A stretch of DNA of 64,000 bases. It comes from Homalodisca vitripennis (taxonomy: Eukaryota > Arthropoda > Insecta > Hemiptera > Cicadellidae). The translations under genes were made by a program, and so were the position numbers. The stretch covers positions 149,850,001-149,914,000 of the forward strand of contig NC_060212.1 of assembly GCF_021130785.1 (NCBI RefSeq), written 5' to 3'. Under the pieces are notes generated by a model. It saw nothing but the letters and a program-made list of their open reading frames with translations. It made no database searches and was not told the origin of the DNA. Below are positions 58,894 through 64,000 of this stretch, piece by piece (positions within the stretch are counted from its first letter, which is position 1; every line of letters starts with the position of its first letter).

Positions 58894-61800
58894 ATTGGAA
58901 CATTATTGTGATGTAGCACTGAATATTTGACAAACCACCTTAGTGCATGTCACATTAAGATCTACGAAATCCAATTCTACGGAAAGAATACGTTTAATTA
59001 GAACGTCATCTCTAGATTACGTTGTATTCGTCATTTTTGCCAGGGACAATTCACGGTATAGCTGTATAGCTGAATGGCTCCTAGTTTAGCGACAAATAAA
59101 ATATAATTCTGCGAAATAAAAGCTAAGAACTGGAAATTGAGTAAATCCGTTAGTTGTTAATTTTCAATGCAATAAGGAAAGTACGAGATCGATCTAGTCT
59201 GGCCGACCCGCAAACCGGGGGAATCGTCCACTTCACTTAAGTAATTCTTACTCATTACAAAAAAGACCATTGCACTGGCAACTTTGTTGTGTGTTTATTA
59301 AACCGCGATCACGCCTCTCTTGTTCACTTTAAAAAGGGAAAAGCTGCTAAGATGCAAGTGGCTAACTTAACAGTTAATAAGTGTCGAAAAACGTATTTAG
59401 TCAGATAGGAATCAGTTGGTCTTGGAATCTCAAAAATTCCGAAAATCCTCTCATGAGAGTCGTTGTTTTTTTTGCAAAAGATCTACGAAATCTACAAAAA
59501 CGTTCGAATACGCTGCTTTTAAAAAAACCACATTACTACTGGTTCAGAAGTAACACGGTCTTCCCCTACTGGACGTCTGGAGTCCAGGAGGGACTGAGAC
59601 AATGTCTGGACCGTACCCAGAACCGGGTAACCGGGTCAAGGTATCCACTTACCCAACTCCATCATGGGCGGGCGCATACCACCGGTAGGTTACCTAGCTT
59701 CACACACTGCTTGGACATCTGGGTTACAATTACAACACAACGGCAATAATCTTCCTGGCGAATTCCACGTGGTCACGACTTCGGAACAACTTCAGCTGGA
59801 GAAACAATCGTTTTCAGGCAATCTCAACTTTTGTTTTCGATTTTGGTGTCGTATTAATATTACCTATTTAAAGATTGGTTGAAATCAAACGCCACAATTG
59901 CACAGCGTTTGAAGAGCTTTTGAAGTAAGCTCTACAACTTTCATTCCATCTCGCCATCTACGCATTTGAATCAACTTGAGTTCAAAAGTGATTTCTCAAT
60001 TCATTATAAATTCTCATATTTGAATCAGATTTCTGACCTTCCTAGCATGGGTTCTGGGATCAACAGAAGCTCAAGATATATACATGAGTGTTGAGAATAT
60101 AATTCAACTTCAGCTAAATTCACATTACAAATAAGCAATTCGAAACCAACCAACCCAAGTAGCATTAATTTTAATGTCTTCATGGTGTGAAGAACTTGTT
60201 ATCCGGCTACCCATAAGACTTTTGAACAATATTCGCTAAAGCCTAATAAGTGTTTATGAATGGCGATGTTTAGAGTTTCAGAAATAAAATTAAGTAATCT
60301 GTTGCCCAAGGGAAACTCTATTTTGCGAGTCAACCTGGTATGCTGAGTGATATACGGCCTAGCCCACGTGTTGATAAATCTACCTACTGTACCGTCCTTA
60401 TGTCTGCAGCTATCTAATTTACAGTGAGTGTTACGTGTCGCACACAGCGAAGTGCACACGTCTTCGCTGTTACGTCATTACGCGATTAGACTGTTATACA
60501 CTTTAATTCGTATAGGAACTGTTGCACAAGCGATATCCTTTGGGGCGACAAGACCATGAACGGTAAAACGCAATTTTAACAACCAAATCTATCGATAAAT
60601 TAAATACGGGCGTACTGTGTGTTTTACGGCCTCTTTATAGTTACAGAACAATAGACGACGTCTTACCATCAAAATAGTAATTGCTAGCTCAGCTACCTCT
60701 TACGACTCCAGATTATTTATTGGCAGCTAGAAACAATAAGGTTTAATTAAAATATTATGTAACGTTTTTGTTAATGGTAAACACTACACTTTAACTATTA
60801 CAGCGATAAACCGAAAACGAGCAAATAATTGTCTTCTAAATAATAATTCTGTACCTTGGATCACAAAGTATTTCTTTAGCCTAAAAAAGTCGTTCAGGTT
60901 AACTTAATGAGGATAAAGCATTGGGACCTCATAAGATTGAGGTGGTGCATTCAATTTTGGGGTTGATACATATGTTTTATGTTGGATTCATGCTCCTGAG
61001 CACATAAGAAGTAGAAATATCACTTCACTTGAAATTACACGCATTTAAAACAATAGATTTAGGTCGTTTTGTAACCTGAACCAAAAACGCATACATAAAG
61101 AACAAGAATGTGACATTTTTACAGTATGTACATGATTGTGTACATTCAATCAATTAAAGGCGACTATAGCTTCAGCCTTCAGGGATTGATTTGTTTTTTT
61201 ATATTTATTTACGAATTAAGGAAATTATATTTTTTTAAGTCCGATTCCAAAGTCCGCATCTAATGATCGCATAAGGCAAAAATATTATATTATTATTTAC
61301 AAAATAGAACCCATCCTTATATCAATTTCTTTCTTAGTATTTGGATTTTTCATTGTTTTTTTAAATCACACCATGTTGGGACTCCACTCTGTGTATATAT
61401 ATATAACACTCAGGAGTCCCCTTCTCTTGTAAGTATAATTACCAGGATTATCGAGTTAACATTTCTACCAATTAAGAACTGATTCAGAGCCACAGTCCAG
61501 CACAATCTTACAATCAGCAGAAAAAGAAAGTTTATCTTACTGATTAGCTTTCGATTAGATACTAACTCACAAACGCGCTGCTGATTAGTGGCTTGATATA
61601 GCCTTACCTCTTTTACAACAAATTTAGCACATAATATTTAGCTTACGTCATGGAGAATACATTTATACCAATGAAACACTAATACGATTTGAGCTGAAAC
61701 TGCAGTAAAACTCGCAACAATAACAAAGAAGATTATTGATGGCATTGTCCGATTGGTTTGAATATGGGAATGATCTGATTGATACATAATAACCTGAACA

Positions 61801-63960
61801 ATGGTTTTGTTAAACCAGATTCGTTCGAAAACATGTCACTGCTGTTTTGATATAAATAACACGAGGCTGCTAAGCATACAAATTATACGCTGAAATACCC
61901 TTACATATATTCTCATTTAAATTACATGTATAAATAAGTCATAATCAGTCTATTTTGTAAGCTGTTCAACAGTGATTCTCTGTTGTAGCAATTTGGATGT
62001 GTCAATTCGACCTGTCCAGAAAAAAATCGTGAATACAGAGAAAATAAAACAGTTACATCACAGAAGTGCAACACGGTTCGTGACTCCAAAATAATTAAGA
62101 GGGCATTAAGGATGCAATGATGGAATTGCAATCACAAATTATGCAAAGCTGCATAGCGGTCGCCATAGTTTCTTTGCATTACGTGAACATGTGAGAAAGG
62201 AAATTCTACTCGTACGAAACGAGTTATTTATTTACTCCACAGACAAAAAAGATATTGATCTCAAACTGTACTGAACACAAAGTTGATAAATCCGCACAAC
62301 CTATTGGTTTGAGTAGGACTAGCTTTCGATTGAAAGGGAAATCGTACAGAACGTACAGCACTGATGTTGACGACGATAAAATCCCAATCCCATGGAACCC
62401 ACTCACCTTTTAGAATTGAGTCACATCGACTCCTACGGGCCTCTTGAAACTCACGTGTCCACACTCGGTGCCAGATAAGTACCATAAGGGAGGACCGGTC
62501 ACACCTACCACGTGACCGAACCGGTTCAAGGTTTCTGGTTCAATTGTCTGACTGTCACTGTAACACCTCAATACATAAGTGATGTCTGCATGCATGTGAC
62601 TTATTCACAATGACATAACATGCAAACACCATGCAAAATCATGTTAGTTGACGCAAGACCCAAAACTCAGATTACGAAGTGTGACATAATCTCAAGATAA
62701 TACAGGTTCATATACTACTTTAACCAGAGCAATTTTGTACCAGTGCAGGGTCTCTTGGTAGTGGGCAGAGCAAACCTAGCAGGGAACGTCATATTCCACA
62801 AAATTCCTAATTTCGATAAGAAAAATTCTAGTTAGTCAATAGAACTCTTCCAGATATCGCTTTCTTTCGGTGCAGCTTTTCACGTAAAATCAAGAGTGAA
62901 GATATTGCCTATAGTAAAGTCGAAGAGTTTCCGGGAGCATCACAAAGGACTTCTTGGCTTTCAGTGGCTACTTCATGTGTGATGGCAATTATCGACGCCT
63001 ACTGGTCACAGTCCATTCTCTGGGCGATTTTGTACGGCGAATGTTGTGTGATGATTATCTCTCATTTCTCCTTCCCACATTCAGCTGGAGAGGACGGTGT
63101 AGTTTTATCATCTTTGCTCGAGTCGCAGGCAAACAGGTCTGTCAGTTAGCTTGTGAGGAATTAGGGAAAGTATAATTTTATTTTATGTCCACGCACTATC
63201 CAATTTCGTATATTTCCAATCAACCTGGAGATCAAACGAATCTTCGTATCTAAGATCATCTTCCTTAGTCCTTAGTTCCTAGTCCTCTATGGCCCTTGTT
63301 TAAACTCTAGGGCAATTCAGTCGTAAATCAATCATATCTTGATACAGGACTATTTTTTGTAAATAGCTCCGAAACACTCGTGTACGACCCCGTAAGTATT
63401 CGCCATCCATGGGACATTCTTCTTCTGCGTTGTCGTACTTATCGTAAATCAGTAAAAAGCCATAACAATAGTGACATAAATGAGAAACCGCTGCTTGGAT
63501 GGATCAGGTCCCGCAATGAAATTTATAACACACCTGAAATAAGCAATTATTCTACCGCCTAATCTACCGCACCATTATAATATACAATTACAACTGGGTA
63601 AAACCGCTAATTCCATGACGCTATTGTTGTTGAAGAATCCAAATTTTATTTCACTCACAGAAAATAATACCCTTAAGACACTCCGTCAAAACTTTTCTGA
63701 CCGAGACTTTTCTTACGTGAGATATTTTAAGAAGAACTTATAAACAACTAGACCAGTGTACAGATTTTAGATGTTCTGCGTTTCCCTAGAATTGTCACGC
63801 CCCATAGTAGTAATACTCATCGGATCATTGATATACACCACCCTCTCTTTCTGGACGAAATTGCTTTGTTTTTGTTCCACTGAGAGTTCACTTCGCTTTC
63901 CTGGGGAAAATGTAAAGCACAAATCTCCTTTACGTTAGATCCTACAAACGGTCGTGGAAT
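58894..63960. other. Intergenic stretch, almost nothing recognised
   Basis: AT-rich sequence. The plus-strand frame at 59,381-59,749 contains a segment (CLDRTQNRV) vaguely like the post-polymerase region of LINEs but too weak to call. Other open frames (60,199-60,459 minus, 62,954-63,175 plus) are unsupported by motifs or splice sites. No RNA genes or element ends were found. Confidence 0.4.
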
Positions 63961-63962
63961 AA

Positions 63963-63986
63963 CCTAACCTAACCTAACTCAACCTG
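63963..63986. repeat. Short CCTAA (insect telomere-type) run at the window edge
   Basis: AACCTAACCTAACCTAACTC contains three exact CCTAA units plus degenerate ones. CCTAA is the complement of the insect telomere repeat TTAGG. The run is far too short for a telomere and is more likely a chance or interstitial copy. Confidence 0.5.
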
Positions 63987-64000
63987 ACCGCGACCGCGAC

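Noticed and set aside
59381..59749. Possible LINE fragment (CLDRTQNRV region)
   Set aside because: Only a few residues fit and the order of later motifs is not seen.
63963..63986. Telomere at the right edge
   Set aside because: Only a few CCTAA units, followed at once by other sequence.

Overview
The window looks like AT-rich nuclear DNA from an insect with a large, repeat-filled genome. Support comes from long introns with GT-AG sites, an arthropod-type Inr (TCAGTT) plus downstream promoter element, (TA)n microsatellites, tRNA-derived SINE heads, mariner, Penelope-like and LINE remnants, and a short CCTAA run at the right edge. The repeat style suggests Hemiptera, but that is only a guess. 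Nothing looks bacterial: no operons, ribosome binding sites or CRISPR. Most open frames are chance, microsatellite or tandem-repeat products.

I can support one host gene, on the minus strand. A TATA-less promoter with exact Inr and DPE matches lies at about 50,710-50,744. The first exon (50,650-50,742) carries a 16-codon coding start. A 40-codon exon follows at 20,796-20,915 and an 83-codon-plus-one-base exon at 614-863, after which the gene leaves the window on the left. The splice phases fit (0, 0, then 1), giving about 139 residues rich in Ser, Pro and Asn, with no domain I recognise. The two introns would be about 29.7 and 19.9 kb, and further exons inside them cannot be excluded.

The introns hold most of the repeats. 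In intron 2 (864-20,795) there is a 149-bp satellite (3.3-5.2 kb), a SINE (5.6 kb), a tRNA-like sequence (11.2 kb), a CAGGG-ended element (13.5-13.9 kb) and a 33-bp array (15.6-15.9 kb). In intron 1 (20,916-50,649) there is a complete but dead mariner-like transposon with long inverted repeats (22,741-26,216), a 235-bp MITE (30.9 kb), a second tRNA-like head (32.7 kb), adjacent 99-bp and 55-bp arrays (40.7-42.1 kb) and a 73-bp satellite with a five-unit higher-order pattern (46.1-47.9 kb).

Upstream of the promoter, 53.4-58.9 kb is a retroelement graveyard. It holds three decayed 3' ends of LINE reverse-transcriptase genes and a Penelope-like GIY-YIG fragment set between inverted repeats. From 58.9 to 64 kb I see almost nothing recognisable. 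Items that stand out are the promoter and exon chain, the fold-back Penelope fragment, the A-rich/C-rich block inside the mariner transposase, and the indel-only divergence of the 149-bp satellite.
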